NCBI GenBank assembly: GCA_900315745.1
Contig: ONAG01000026.1
Location: forward strand, 1-42,901
Direction of reading: 5' to 3'
Source: an uncultured Prevotellaceae bacterium
Lineage (GTDB): Bacteria; Bacteroidota; Bacteroidia; Bacteroidales; Bacteroidaceae
Length of the DNA stretch: 42,901 nt
The stretch's first letter is position 1; each line of letters starts with the position of its first letter. The translations under genes were made by a program, and so were the position numbers. The notes under the pieces were generated by a model that was not told the origin of the DNA, searched no databases, and saw only the letters and a list, made by a program, of their open reading frames with translations. Shown here piece by piece: positions 16,245 to 24,566 of this stretch.

Positions 16245-17267
16245 ATGAAAAAAATAGTCAAGATAAATCTTCTGTCGCACAATAGCCGTAGTTTGCTCTT
16301 CTTGTCAGCACTGGTTTGCGTGTTGCAACTTTCTTTTGTCAATACATACGCTCAGCCAGCCACGGGGACGACGGTGAGGGTGTTCGCACCACCTCCAAAG
16401 CCAACCAAACCCATTGAAATTGACTCGCTTTCAGAGCTCGAAGACCTGCCTCTGCCAGAGGTAGCAGAAGAGCCGGATGCCGTGAAAGATAACGTAAGCA
16501 ACATGACAATGGGCATGGTACCGACATCAGCATACAGACGTACGGCTCCCAAGAAAAAGAGCATTGTGGATGGAGAAGCGGAAACCATAACTGTGAATGG
16601 GGTGTCGTTCAACATGGTTGGCGTGAAGGGCGGTTCCTTTGTCATGGGAGGCACAGAAGAACAAGGCACCGATGCAGAGATGGAAGAACAACCTGTTCAT
16701 ACGGTGACACTTAGTGATTTCTCCATCGGTGAGACAGAAGTGACACAGGAATTGTGGGTGGCTGTCATGGGCAAGAATCCCTCTCGTTACCATGGGCCGC
16801 AATTACCAGTGGAGAGTATCAGATATGTTGACTGTGAGTATTTTATCTACAGGCTCAATTTCCTGACAGGCAGAAATTTCCGACTGCCAACAGAGGCGGA
16901 ATGGGAATTTGCCGCAAGGGGAGGCAACAAGGGGAAGCCCACCAAATATGCCGGCAGCGATGATTTTGATTCCGTGGCTTGGTATTGCAACAACAGCGGC
17001 AATGTGACACATGAAGTGAAGGGAAAGTTTCCTAATGAGTTGGGGCTTTACGACATGAGTGGCAACGTGGATGAATGGTGCTTTGACTCATGGGTGAGAT
17101 ATAGTGACATGCCGCAAACCAACCCGAGATTTACGGCAGACCATAAACAAAAGGTGCGCCGTGGCGGTGGATGCCTGGATTTTGCCAAGCATCTGCGAGT
17201 GTCGGACAGAAGGGGAAGTTCCAGCAGGATGTGGAACTTCGACATTGGCCTCCGACTGGCGGAATGA
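16245..17267 (+). CDS. Secreted SUMF1/FGE-fold protein
   Basis: A 340-residue exported protein with a formylglycine-generating-enzyme (SUMF1) fold from about residue 110 to the end. Family hallmarks are GGSFVMGGT, EQPVHTVTLSDFSIGETEVT, LPTEAEWEFAARGG, LGLYDMSGNVDEWC and the RRGGG...R...R ending. The N-terminus is a signal peptide (LLFLSALVCVLQLSFVNTYAQ) followed by a proline-rich linker (VFAPPPKPTKP). I chose ATG 16245 because the open frame otherwise begins with TTG 16233, and the signal peptide starts naturally with MKKIVKINLL. Only a subset of such proteins are true sulfatase-activating enzymes; many Bacteroidota paralogues, such as the GldJ/GldK type, are structural. No sulfatase gene is adjacent, so I favour a non-catalytic or unknown role. 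Confidence 0.8.
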   Translation: MKKIVKINLLSHNSRSLLFLSALVCVLQLSFVNTYAQPATGTTVRVFAPPPKPTKPIEIDSLSELEDLPLPEVAEEPDAVKDNVSNMTMGMVPTSAYRRTAPKKKSIVDGEAETITVNGVSFNMVGVKGGSFVMGGTEEQGTDAEMEEQPVHTVTLSDFSIGETEVTQELWVAVMGKNPSRYHGPQLPVESIRYVDCEYFIYRLNFLTGRNFRLPTEAEWEFAARGGNKGKPTKYAGSDDFDSVAWYCNNSGNVTHEVKGKFPNELGLYDMSGNVDEWCFDSWVRYSDMPQTNPRFTADHKQKVRRGGGCLDFAKHLRVSDRRGSSSRMWNFDIGLRLAE

Positions 17268-17544
17268 TTTTTTCTTTAGGGTCTTTAAGTTCTTTCGGGA
17301 CTTTAAGGTCTTCAGTAACTGTTCAGCGAATCTTAGCAACTACTAAGCACCCCATGGCTAAAAGGTTTAGAAAATCAAAAAAGAGTCGCCTACGGCGAGA
17401 AATCTTTCAAATCTTTACAAATCAAACAAATTGATATGGTGAAAAAATATAAAGATTTGACAGATTTGAATTGATTTGTAAGATTTCTGCCCGATAGGGC
17501 ACTCCTTGAAAATATTCGCTGAATAGATACGGTCTTCAGGGACT
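17268..17544. other. Convergent gap with 9-bp-period arrays and two hairpins
   Basis: Between the SUMF1-like gene and hutI, which converge, lie four 9-bp units of the TTTAAGGTC type (17275-17310), a hairpin TCGCC-TAC-GGCGA (17386-17398), inverted 9-bp arrays (17399-17434 and 17451-17486) and a hairpin TGCCC-GATA-GGGCA (17488-17501). Neither hairpin has a proper T-run, so terminator function in either direction is uncertain. Confidence 0.6.
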
Positions 17545-18771
17545 TTATAATATCACCTGCTTCACCACATGGTGGGTGTAGGCATAGGGTATATAGTCCA
17601 ATGACGGTAGTGGCTCCGTCACTTGCAGAGCCGCTCTCTTGCCCACTGCTATAGAACCGTATTTGTCGCTCAGTCCCATGGCGTAGGCGGCATTCAGCGT
17701 GGCTGCGTTGATGGCTTCCGCCGGCAGCAGGCGCATCTTTATGCATGCCAATGAGACGACGAATTTCATGTCGCCTGATGGCGTGCTGCCAGGATTGCTG
17801 TCGGAAGCCAACGCTATCCCAAGACCTTCGTCTATCATCTTCCTCCCACGTGCGTACGGCATGTTGAGGAAGAACGACGTGCCCGGCAGCAGTGTCGGCA
17901 TGGTGTCGCTGCCATGCAGCAGTTGTAGGTCGGCATCGGTGGCGCTCTCCAGATGGTCCACGGAGAGCGCGTTGTGAGCCACTGCCACTTCCACACCACC
18001 GATGGATGCGAGTTCCGAGGCATGTATCTTGGGGCGAATGCCATGCGCTATGCCAGCCTTGAGTATCCGTGCCGTCTCCTCAGGAGTGAAGAAACCCTTG
18101 TCGCAGAACACGTCGATGTAGTCCGCCAAGTGTTCGGACGCCACCGCAGGAATCATCTCTTCAATCACAAGGTTCACGTACTCGCCCTGCCTGCCCGCAT
18201 ATTCCCTTCCCACAGCATGTGCGCCGAGGAAGGTGCTCACGATGGCAGCCTTGGTATGTTCGCGAAGGCGTCTCACCACTCGCAGCATTTTTAGTTCATC
18301 CTCAGTGTTCAGGCCATATCCGCTCTTTATTTCCACGCATCCGGTGCCGTTGTCCACCATGCGCTGCAGGCGCTGCAGACTCTGCTCAAACAGTTCGTCC
18401 TCAGTCATCTCATGCAGTCGGTCGGCAGAGTTGAGGATGCCTCCGCCACGCCGTGCGATTTCTGCGTAGGAGAGTCCGCGAATCTTGTCCACAAACTCGC
18501 CCTCACGGCTGCCGGCACACACTATGTGCGTGTGTGGGTCGCACCAGCAGGGCAGCACCATGCCGCCACAAGCATCGATGACGTTGTCCGCGGGTGGCGC
18601 TTCATGGTCGAGCGACTCCATAGTGCCAAAGGCGGTGATGATGCCGTCCTTGAAATGCAGCCAAGCATTGCCCATGGTGCCGATGTGGCACATCTCACTG
18701 CCTTGCAACCGCAGTTGCTCCTTGGGATGGATGCCGGCGAGCAGTCCGATGTTTATGAGCAGCGAAGTCAT
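17545..18771 (-). CDS. hutI: Imidazolonepropionase
   Basis: Third enzyme of histidine degradation; it hydrolyses 4-imidazolone-5-propionate to N-formimino-L-glutamate in the cytoplasm. The protein has 408 residues, the family norm. It is an amidohydrolase with the metal site H80-x-H82 in CDPHTHIVCAGSRE, the family block VEIKSGYGLN (about 146-155), H185 in FLGAHA, the KIHASE motif and the SDSNPGS loop. The start codon overlaps the hutH stop (ATGA, 18768-18771), so translation is probably coupled. It is the last gene of the operon. Confidence 0.97.
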   Translation of the reverse strand: MTSLLINIGLLAGIHPKEQLRLQGSEMCHIGTMGNAWLHFKDGIITAFGTMESLDHEAPPADNVIDACGGMVLPCWCDPHTHIVCAGSREGEFVDKIRGLSYAEIARRGGGILNSADRLHEMTEDELFEQSLQRLQRMVDNGTGCVEIKSGYGLNTEDELKMLRVVRRLREHTKAAIVSTFLGAHAVGREYAGRQGEYVNLVIEEMIPAVASEHLADYIDVFCDKGFFTPEETARILKAGIAHGIRPKIHASELASIGGVEVAVAHNALSVDHLESATDADLQLLHGSDTMPTLLPGTSFFLNMPYARGRKMIDEGLGIALASDSNPGSTPSGDMKFVVSLACIKMRLLPAEAINAATLNAAYAMGLSDKYGSIAVGKRAALQVTEPLPSLDYIPYAYTHHVVKQVIL

Positions 18772-20255
18772 TCTATGTCGTATTTTTGCATGAAATCCAC
18801 CGTCTTGGCGATGTGTGGGTACATCACCACGTCGTGGTCGATGAAAGGCACCACCTTGCGGTAGTCTTCATGAATCTTCTCTATCAGTGGCGAGGAGTGC
18901 AGCGGTCGGCGGAAGTCAAGGGCTTGCGCTGCGGTGAACAGTTCGATGGCAAGCACCCGTTCGGTGTTGTCGGTGATGCGCAGCAGTTTTGTGCCGGCGT
19001 TGGCACCCATGCTCACGTGGTCTTCCTGGCCTTGCGAGGTGGGGATGCTGTCGGCAGAGGCTGGCATGCAGAGCATCTTGCTCTGGCTGACTATCGAGGC
19101 AGCAGTGTATTGGGCTATCATGAAACCGCTGTTCAGTCCTGGTTCAGCCACAAGGAAGCTGGGCAGGCCGCGCTTGCCCGACACCAGTTTGTATGTGCGT
19201 CGCTCGGAGATGTTGCCCAATTCGCTCATGGCTATGCATAGGAAGTCCATGGGCAGGGCTATTGGCTCTCCGTGGAAGTTGCCTGCAGAGATGATGAGGT
19301 CTTCGTCGGGACAGATGGTGGGGTTGTCGGTGGCGGCGTTGATTTCGATGTAAATCACAGATTTCACGTACGAAAGCGTGTCTTTCACGGCGCCATGCAC
19401 CTGTGGTATGCAGCGGAAGGAGTAGGGGTCTTGCACATTCGTCTTTGGCTGTGCTATCATTTCGCTGTCGCGCAGCAGTTCGTTCATTCTCACGGCGGTG
19501 GCTATCTGTCCTCGGTGCGCCCTCACCCAGTGAACGGCGATGTTGAAAGGCTCTATTCGCCCGTCGAAGGCGTCGAGCGACATGGCAGCGATGGTGTCCG
19601 CCCATCTGACGATGCGCTTTGCCTTGATGAGCGACCACACCGCATGCGCGCTCATGTTCTGTGTGCCATTGAGCAAGGCGAGGCCCTCTTTCGGTCCCAA
19701 CCGTATGGGCTGCCAGCCAAACTGCTGGAGCAGTTCTGCGCCAGTCATGCGCTTCCCCTGATATTCCACTTCGCCCAGCCCCAACATGGGGAGGCACAGG
19801 TGAGCCAAGGGCACGAGGTCGCCGGAGGCACCCACCGAACCTTGTTCATAGACGATGGGGTAGATGTCGTTGTTGAAAAAGTCTATCAGCCGCTCCACGG
19901 TGTCGAGCTTGCAACCGGAATGGCCGTAGCTGAGCGACTGCACCTTCAGCAGGAGCATGATTTTCACCACCTCGTTGGCAACGCGGTCGCCTATGCCGCA
20001 GGCGTGCGACATGATGAGGTTGACTTGCAGTTCCGCCATCTGACTGGCATTGATGCTGATGTCGCAAAGCGAGCCAAATCCGGTGGTGACGCCATAGATG
20101 GGCTTGTCGGTGGTGGCAATCTTGTGGTCGAGGTATTCGCGGCAGCGCAGAATGCGCGCCCTGGCATCATCGCTAAGCTCCAGTTTGTAGTCTTTTGTTA
20201 TTATCTCATCTATAAGGTCTTGGCTGAGGTGCTCAGCACTTATCTTGTGAATCAT
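18768..20255 (-). CDS. hutH: Histidine ammonia-lyase
   Basis: First enzyme of histidine degradation; it removes ammonia from L-histidine to give trans-urocanate. It has 495 residues, close to the family norm of about 500. The self-processing Ala-Ser-Gly triad that forms the MIO electrophile is A143-S144-G145 in GSVGASGDLVPLAHL. The conserved tyrosine block YGVTTGFG (about 54-61) and LLNGTQNMSAH are also present. Gene order is ftcd-hutU-hutH-hutI on the minus strand; hutH overlaps hutI by four bases and follows hutU after a 43-base gap containing AAGGTC repeats. Confidence 0.98.
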   Translation of the reverse strand: MIHKISAEHLSQDLIDEIITKDYKLELSDDARARILRCREYLDHKIATTDKPIYGVTTGFGSLCDISINASQMAELQVNLIMSHACGIGDRVANEVVKIMLLLKVQSLSYGHSGCKLDTVERLIDFFNNDIYPIVYEQGSVGASGDLVPLAHLCLPMLGLGEVEYQGKRMTGAELLQQFGWQPIRLGPKEGLALLNGTQNMSAHAVWSLIKAKRIVRWADTIAAMSLDAFDGRIEPFNIAVHWVRAHRGQIATAVRMNELLRDSEMIAQPKTNVQDPYSFRCIPQVHGAVKDTLSYVKSVIYIEINAATDNPTICPDEDLIISAGNFHGEPIALPMDFLCIAMSELGNISERRTYKLVSGKRGLPSFLVAEPGLNSGFMIAQYTAASIVSQSKMLCMPASADSIPTSQGQEDHVSMGANAGTKLLRITDNTERVLAIELFTAAQALDFRRPLHSSPLIEKIHEDYRKVVPFIDHDVVMYPHIAKTVDFMQKYDIE

Positions 20256-20298
20256 GCGATAAAAGGTCTTTTAAGGTCTTTAAGGTCATTAGGACTAT

Positions 20299-22302
20299 TT
20301 AGATTTTTAGGATGTCTTCGTTTACCAAGTGTGGTAGGGTGACGATCAGGGATGGGGTGCGCTCCATTTCGCGGCGTATGGCGTCGATGCTTCCGGCGTT
20401 GCGTGCCCAACTGCGGCGGGCAATGCCGTTGTTCACATCCCAGAAGAGCATCTCCTTGATGTGGCGCTCGCTCTCGTCGCTGCCGTCGATCACCATGCCG
20501 AAGCCGCCATTGATGACTTCGCCCCAGCCCACGCCGCCGCCATTGTGCAATGACACCCAGGTGGCACCCCTGAAAGCGTCGCCGATGACATTCTGCACTG
20601 CCATGTCGGCACAGAATTGCGAACCGTCGTAGATGTTGCTCGTCTCGCGGAAGGGAGAGTCCGTTCCCGACACGTCGTGGTGGTCGCGGCCGAGCACCAC
20701 GGGGGCTGTCAGCCTGCCATCACGGATGGCGCGGTTGAAGGCGAGGGCGATGGCTGTGCGGCCTTGAGCATCGGCATAAAGTATGCGCGCTTGCGAACCC
20801 ACCACGAGGTGGTTGCGCCCTGCCTCGCGAATCCAGTGGATGTTGTCGTCCAGTTGTCCTTTGATGTCGTCGGTGGCATCTTGCCGCAGAGCTTCCAAGG
20901 CTTCGGTGGCAAGTTGGTCTGTCAGTGCGAGGTCGGCAGGGTCGCATGAGGTGCATACCCAGCGGAAAGGCCCGAAGCCATAGTCGAAGAAGAGCGGACC
21001 CATGATGTCCTGGACGTATGAGGGGTAGCGGAACTGTCCGTTGGGCAGCATGACATCGGCGCCAGCCCTGCTTGACTCCAACAAGAAGGCGTTGCCATAG
21101 TCGAAGAAATACATGCCCTTGTCTGTCAGTCGGTTGATGGCTGCCACCTGGCGGCGCAATGACGCCCTGACACATTCCTTGAAGTCTTCCGGCTTCTCAG
21201 CCATCATCTGTTTCGATTCGTCGAGGCTCAGTCCCACGGGGTAGTAGCCGCCCGACCAGGGGTTGTGCAGCGAGGTCTGGTCGCTGCCAAGATCTACCTG
21301 GATGTCCTCGTCGGCGAGGCGTTCCCACAAATCGACCACATTGCCCACGTATGCCATAGAGACCGTCTTGCGCTCTGCCACCGCCTTGCGTATGGCGGGG
21401 ATCAGTTCGTCGAGGTTGTCGTGCATCTCATCCACCCAACCTTGTTCATATCTCTTGCCGGCGGCCTTGGGATTGATTTCCGCTACCACGCTCACCACAC
21501 CGGCGATGTTGCCAGCCTTGGGCTGTGCGCCCGACATCCCGCCAAGTCCCGACGAGACGAAGAGCATCCCATGGGTGTCGGTCTGTCCGGGACGGAAGCG
21601 TCGGCGTGCAGCGTTCAGCACGGTGATGGTTGTGCCATGAACGATGCCTTGCGGACCGATGTACATGTATGAGCCGGCGGTCATCTGCCCGTATTGGCTC
21701 ACACCTAATGCGTTGAGGCGTTCCCAGTCGTCGGGCTTGGAATGGTTGGGTATCACCATGCCATTGGTGACCACCACACGAGGTGCGCCGGGGTGTGAGG
21801 GGAAGAGACCTAAAGGATGGCCGGAGTACATCACGAGAGTCTGCTCGTCGGTCATCTCGCTCAGGTATTTCATCACCAGCCGGTATTGCGCCCAGTTCTG
21901 GAAGATGGCGCCATTGCCACCATAGATGATCAGTTCGTGAGGATGCTGTGCCACTTGTGGGTCGAGGTTGTTCTGTATCATCAGCATGATGGCTGCGGCC
22001 TGTCGCGAGTGGTAAGGGTACTCGTCTATTGGTCGTGCGTGGATGTCGTAGTCGGGGCGGTAGCGATACATGTATATCCGCCCGTATTTGCGCAGTTCCT
22101 CGGCAAACTCAGGAGCCAAGGCGGCATGAAGGTGTTGGGGGAAGTATCTCAATGCATTGCGCAGGGCGAGTTTCTTCTCCTCTTGAGTGAGGATGTCCTT
22201 GCGCTTGGGAGCGTGGTTGATGTCGGGGTCATAGGGCTTTGCCTCTGGCAGCATGTCGGGGATGCCAGCCCTTATCTCGTCTTTGAAACTGAGTGCTTTC
22301 AT
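20299..22302 (-). CDS. hutU: Urocanate hydratase
   Basis: Second step of histidine degradation: water is added to urocanate using tightly bound NAD+ as electrophile, giving imidazolonepropionate. Hallmarks include the YGGNGAIFQNWAQY segment, SGLGGMSGAQPKAGN (nucleotide binding), SDQTSLHNPWSGGYYPVG and SLHNGGGVGWGEVINGGFG. With 667 residues it is about 110 longer than the Pseudomonas/Bacillus enzyme (about 555) and resembles the longer type seen in Bacteroidota and animals. The N-terminal extension (about 1-80) includes KPYDPDINHAPKRKDILTQEEKKLALRNALRYFP. Confidence 0.97.
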   Translation of the reverse strand: MKALSFKDEIRAGIPDMLPEAKPYDPDINHAPKRKDILTQEEKKLALRNALRYFPQHLHAALAPEFAEELRKYGRIYMYRYRPDYDIHARPIDEYPYHSRQAAAIMLMIQNNLDPQVAQHPHELIIYGGNGAIFQNWAQYRLVMKYLSEMTDEQTLVMYSGHPLGLFPSHPGAPRVVVTNGMVIPNHSKPDDWERLNALGVSQYGQMTAGSYMYIGPQGIVHGTTITVLNAARRRFRPGQTDTHGMLFVSSGLGGMSGAQPKAGNIAGVVSVVAEINPKAAGKRYEQGWVDEMHDNLDELIPAIRKAVAERKTVSMAYVGNVVDLWERLADEDIQVDLGSDQTSLHNPWSGGYYPVGLSLDESKQMMAEKPEDFKECVRASLRRQVAAINRLTDKGMYFFDYGNAFLLESSRAGADVMLPNGQFRYPSYVQDIMGPLFFDYGFGPFRWVCTSCDPADLALTDQLATEALEALRQDATDDIKGQLDDNIHWIREAGRNHLVVGSQARILYADAQGRTAIALAFNRAIRDGRLTAPVVLGRDHHDVSGTDSPFRETSNIYDGSQFCADMAVQNVIGDAFRGATWVSLHNGGGVGWGEVINGGFGMVIDGSDESERHIKEMLFWDVNNGIARRSWARNAGSIDAIRREMERTPSLIVTLPHLVNEDILKI

Positions 22303-22376
22303 GTTTTTTTATTCTTTTTTAGTCTGTTTTTTCAGGCTTTTGTTTTAGACTGATTTTTTCAGGCTTTTGTTTAGTC

Positions 22377-22438
22377 TTTTGTGTCCAGTTGCCTTATTCT
22401 TTTGGATCCAGTTGGCTTATTCTTTTGGATCCAGTTGG
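22377..22438 (-). repeat. Tandem duplication of the ftcd gene end
   Basis: Two identical 23-bp copies lie at 22393-22415 and 22416-22438, plus a degenerate partial third copy at 22377-22392. The gene-side copy encodes the last residues QLDPKE and the TAA stop of ftcd; the next copy repeats this coding end and stop in the intergenic space. A further imperfect repeat of TTTTTTCAGGCTTTTGTTT units lies at about 22327-22376. Confidence 0.9.
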
Positions 22439-24123
22439 CGCATGATGTCCATGATGATTTTCTCTTCCTTGTTGGCGCTTTCCATCAGGGAGTTGGCTTC
22501 ATTGATGAGAGAGAGAGCCTTGTCGCGGTCTTTCAGCGACGCAGCATTTATTTTCACGTTGAGTCCGGCACCGAGCACAGATGCGCGAGCGGCGAGAGCT
22601 CCCACTCCAGCATCCGACAGGCTGTTGGGGTTGCCGTCTTCAGCCATCCGCTTGCAGAGCGGGAATACGCGCATGGCAGCCTTCATCGTGCGCAGGGGCA
22701 CTTCGGCAGCATAAAGCGTGGCTTCTTGTATTGCCTCCGAGCGCTTGGCTTTTTCTGCATCAGTGGTCTTTGGCATTCCGAAAGCAGCCATGATGCGGTT
22801 GAAGGCTGCCGTGTCTTCGTCAACCAAATGCAGCAGTTCTGCCATGATGTCCTGTCCCTCGTCGGCACTTTCAGCGAACTCTTTCCAGCGGTCGTCCCAT
22901 CCTGCCTTGTGTGAGGAGAGATTTGCCACCATGGTGCCGAGGGCTGCTCCCAAGGCTCCCATATATGCGGCGATGGTGCCTCCGCCAGGTGCGGGTGACT
23001 CGCGAGAGGTCTCATTGGCGAAGTCCCTCACCGTGAGGTCAGCCAGCATGGGTTGTTTTTCCGCATCTTCAAGCAGGTATTCTATCACTTTCTCACGTGG
23101 GTTGAATGGTCGGAGGTCCGACAGTCCCATCGACTTGATGGCGATATCCACGATGTCGCTCTCGGGTATTCCGGTGGAGCGGTGCTGCTTCTCCAGGAAA
23201 TATCTTCCTGCCTCGATGAGTGTGCGCTTGGGCACCAGTCCCACTATTTCCGTGCCAGTGACGCGTATCCCACGGTTTTGGGCGCAGCGGCACACCTCGT
23301 CGAAAGCGACATGCAGCGGAGTGACATTGATGTCGGTGATGTTCATCGACACTTGTGCTATCCCGTATTCGTCGATGTACCATCCGATTGCCTTGGTGCC
23401 TTTCAGCGTGCCAGGAATCATTATGGTGTTGCCGTTTTCGTCCTTCATCGGTTTGCCGGTGATGGGGTTGCCTTCGCGTCGCGGCCTGCCTTTCTCCTTC
23501 ACGTCAAAGGCGATGGCATTCGCCCTGCGTGTGGATGTGGTGTTGAGGTTGAAGTTCACGGCGATGAGGAAGTCGCGTGCTCCCACCACGGTGCATCCTG
23601 TGCGTGCGATGTCATCGTCCATAGGTCGGCTGCCGAAGTCGGGCTCTTGTCCCGGGGTGCTCAGTTTTTTGGCTATTCCCTCATATTCTCCTGCGCGGCA
23701 TACTGCCAAGTTGCGGCGCTTCTCATTGAATGCTGCCGCCTCGTAGCAGTAGCATGGTATGCGCAGCTCGTCAGCGATGCGCTTGGCAAGTTGGCGTGCC
23801 ATCTCGGCACATTCCTCAAGGGTGATGCCACTCACGGGGATTAGTGGCAGCACGTCGGTGGCACCTATTCGCGGGTGTGCGCCATGATGCTTGCGCATGT
23901 CGATGAGCTCGCCGGCGCACCTGACAGCCCTGAAGGCTGCCTCTACCACGGCATCGGGGTCTCCCACAAAGGTATATACCGTGCGGTTGGTGGCTTCTCC
24001 TGGATCAACATTGAGCAGCCGCACACCGGGGATGCTCTCAATCTCTTTTGCTATTTGCTTGATAGTCTCTTGATTGCGGCCCTCACTGAAATTGGGCACG
24101 CATTCTATTAGTCGTTTTTCCAT
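22417..24123 (-). CDS. ftcd: Glutamate formimidoyltransferase-cyclodeaminase fusion
   Basis: A bifunctional folate enzyme that completes the pathway. The N-terminal transferase (about residues 1-330) moves the formimino group of formiminoglutamate to tetrahydrofolate, releasing glutamate; the C-terminal cyclodeaminase (about 355-560) converts formimino-THF to methenyl-THF and ammonia. Visible markers are LIECVPNFSEGR and the LHHGAHPRIGATDVLP-like region (here RKHHGAHPRIGATDVLP) in the first domain, and RDFANETSRESPAPGGGTIA in the second, which is the usual start of cyclodeaminase. At 568 residues it is close to the mammalian FTCD (about 540). It is the first gene of the operon and starts at ATG 24123; the stop lies inside a duplicated 23-bp segment. 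Confidence 0.96.
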   Translation of the reverse strand: MEKRLIECVPNFSEGRNQETIKQIAKEIESIPGVRLLNVDPGEATNRTVYTFVGDPDAVVEAAFRAVRCAGELIDMRKHHGAHPRIGATDVLPLIPVSGITLEECAEMARQLAKRIADELRIPCYCYEAAAFNEKRRNLAVCRAGEYEGIAKKLSTPGQEPDFGSRPMDDDIARTGCTVVGARDFLIAVNFNLNTTSTRRANAIAFDVKEKGRPRREGNPITGKPMKDENGNTIMIPGTLKGTKAIGWYIDEYGIAQVSMNITDINVTPLHVAFDEVCRCAQNRGIRVTGTEIVGLVPKRTLIEAGRYFLEKQHRSTGIPESDIVDIAIKSMGLSDLRPFNPREKVIEYLLEDAEKQPMLADLTVRDFANETSRESPAPGGGTIAAYMGALGAALGTMVANLSSHKAGWDDRWKEFAESADEGQDIMAELLHLVDEDTAAFNRIMAAFGMPKTTDAEKAKRSEAIQEATLYAAEVPLRTMKAAMRVFPLCKRMAEDGNPNSLSDAGVGALAARASVLGAGLNVKINAASLKDRDKALSLINEANSLMESANKEEKIIMDIMRQLDPKE

Positions 24124-24162
24124 AAAAGGGTATTTTAAGGTCTCTAAGGTTTTTTGGGGGGT

Positions 24163-24270
24163 ATAGATTTTCTAGATGCTCTAGATTTTCTAGATTTTCT
24201 AGATATTCTAGATCTTCTAGATTCTCTAGATCTTCTAGATTTTCTAGATACTATAGATGCTATAGGGTTA
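24163..24270. repeat. 9-bp-period CTAGATTTT array in the hut leader
   Basis: Twelve units in exact 9-base phase: ten have the form CTAGANNNT or a close variant, flanked by ATAGA units at both ends. If the promoter at 24314-24345 is used, the array is transcribed as part of the hut mRNA leader, where it reads as AAAATCTAG-type repeats. Confidence 0.9.
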
Positions 24271-24313
24271 TCGTTTCTATATCCTCTTTCTATATCCTCT
24301 TTCTATTCCTCTG

Positions 24314-24345
24314 CAAAAATATACATTTTGTATAAATGCGGCAAA
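24314..24345 (-). promoter_or_regulatory. Promoter of the hut operon
   Basis: Minus strand: TTTG (24342-24345), a 20-base spacer and TATTTTTG (24314-24321). Predicted start near 24307, giving a leader of about 185 bases that carries the 9-bp array. No HutC-like operator was recognised. Confidence 0.65.
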
Positions 24346-24370
24346 TTTTCTCAAGAAAAAAGCCCAATAT

Positions 24371-24435
24371 CCACCTCGCTTTTTAGAAATCCCCACCTCG
24401 CTTTTTAGAAATCTTATCCTCGCTTTTTGGAAATC
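24371..24435. repeat. 22-bp-period repeat, family A
   Basis: CCACCTCGCTTTTTAGAAATC at 24371-24391 and 24393-24413, and TATCCTCGCTTTTTGGAAATC at 24415-24435, in exact 22-base phase. A more diverged fourth unit continues to about 24458. Confidence 0.85.
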
Positions 24436-24500
24436 TTCTGCTTGCTTTTCTGAAAATTTGGAATATTCATGATTTTTATATATTTTTACACCCGAAAAAT

Positions 24501-24566
24501 GATTCTAAAAGCCTATGATAGTATTTCTAATAGCCTATGATAATAATTCTAAAAGCCTATAATAAT
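24501..24566. repeat. 22-bp-period repeat, family B
   Basis: Three units, GATTCTAAAAGCCTATGATA (24501), ATTTCTAATAGCCTATGATA (24523) and AATTCTAAAAGCCTATAATA (24545), each 22 bases apart, end exactly at the start codon of the GH20 gene. They form the immediate leader of that gene. Confidence 0.85.

Larger units (their letters stand above)
24124..24566. other. Divergent region between hut operon and GH20 gene, full of short-period repeats
   Basis: About 440 bases without a gene. It contains AAGGTCT-type repeats next to ftcd (24134-24150), a perfect-phase 9-bp array (24163-24270), the hut promoter (24314-24345) and two different arrays with a 22-bp period (24371-24435 and 24501-24566). The plus-strand open frame at 24154-24408 only translates the array as Leu-Asp-Phe repeats. 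Confidence 0.8.

Noticed and set aside
24154-24408. Plus-strand ORF with repeated Leu-Asp-Phe
   Set aside because: It is the translation of the 9-bp CTAGATTTT array, antisense to the predicted hut leader, with no promoter or ribosome-binding site.
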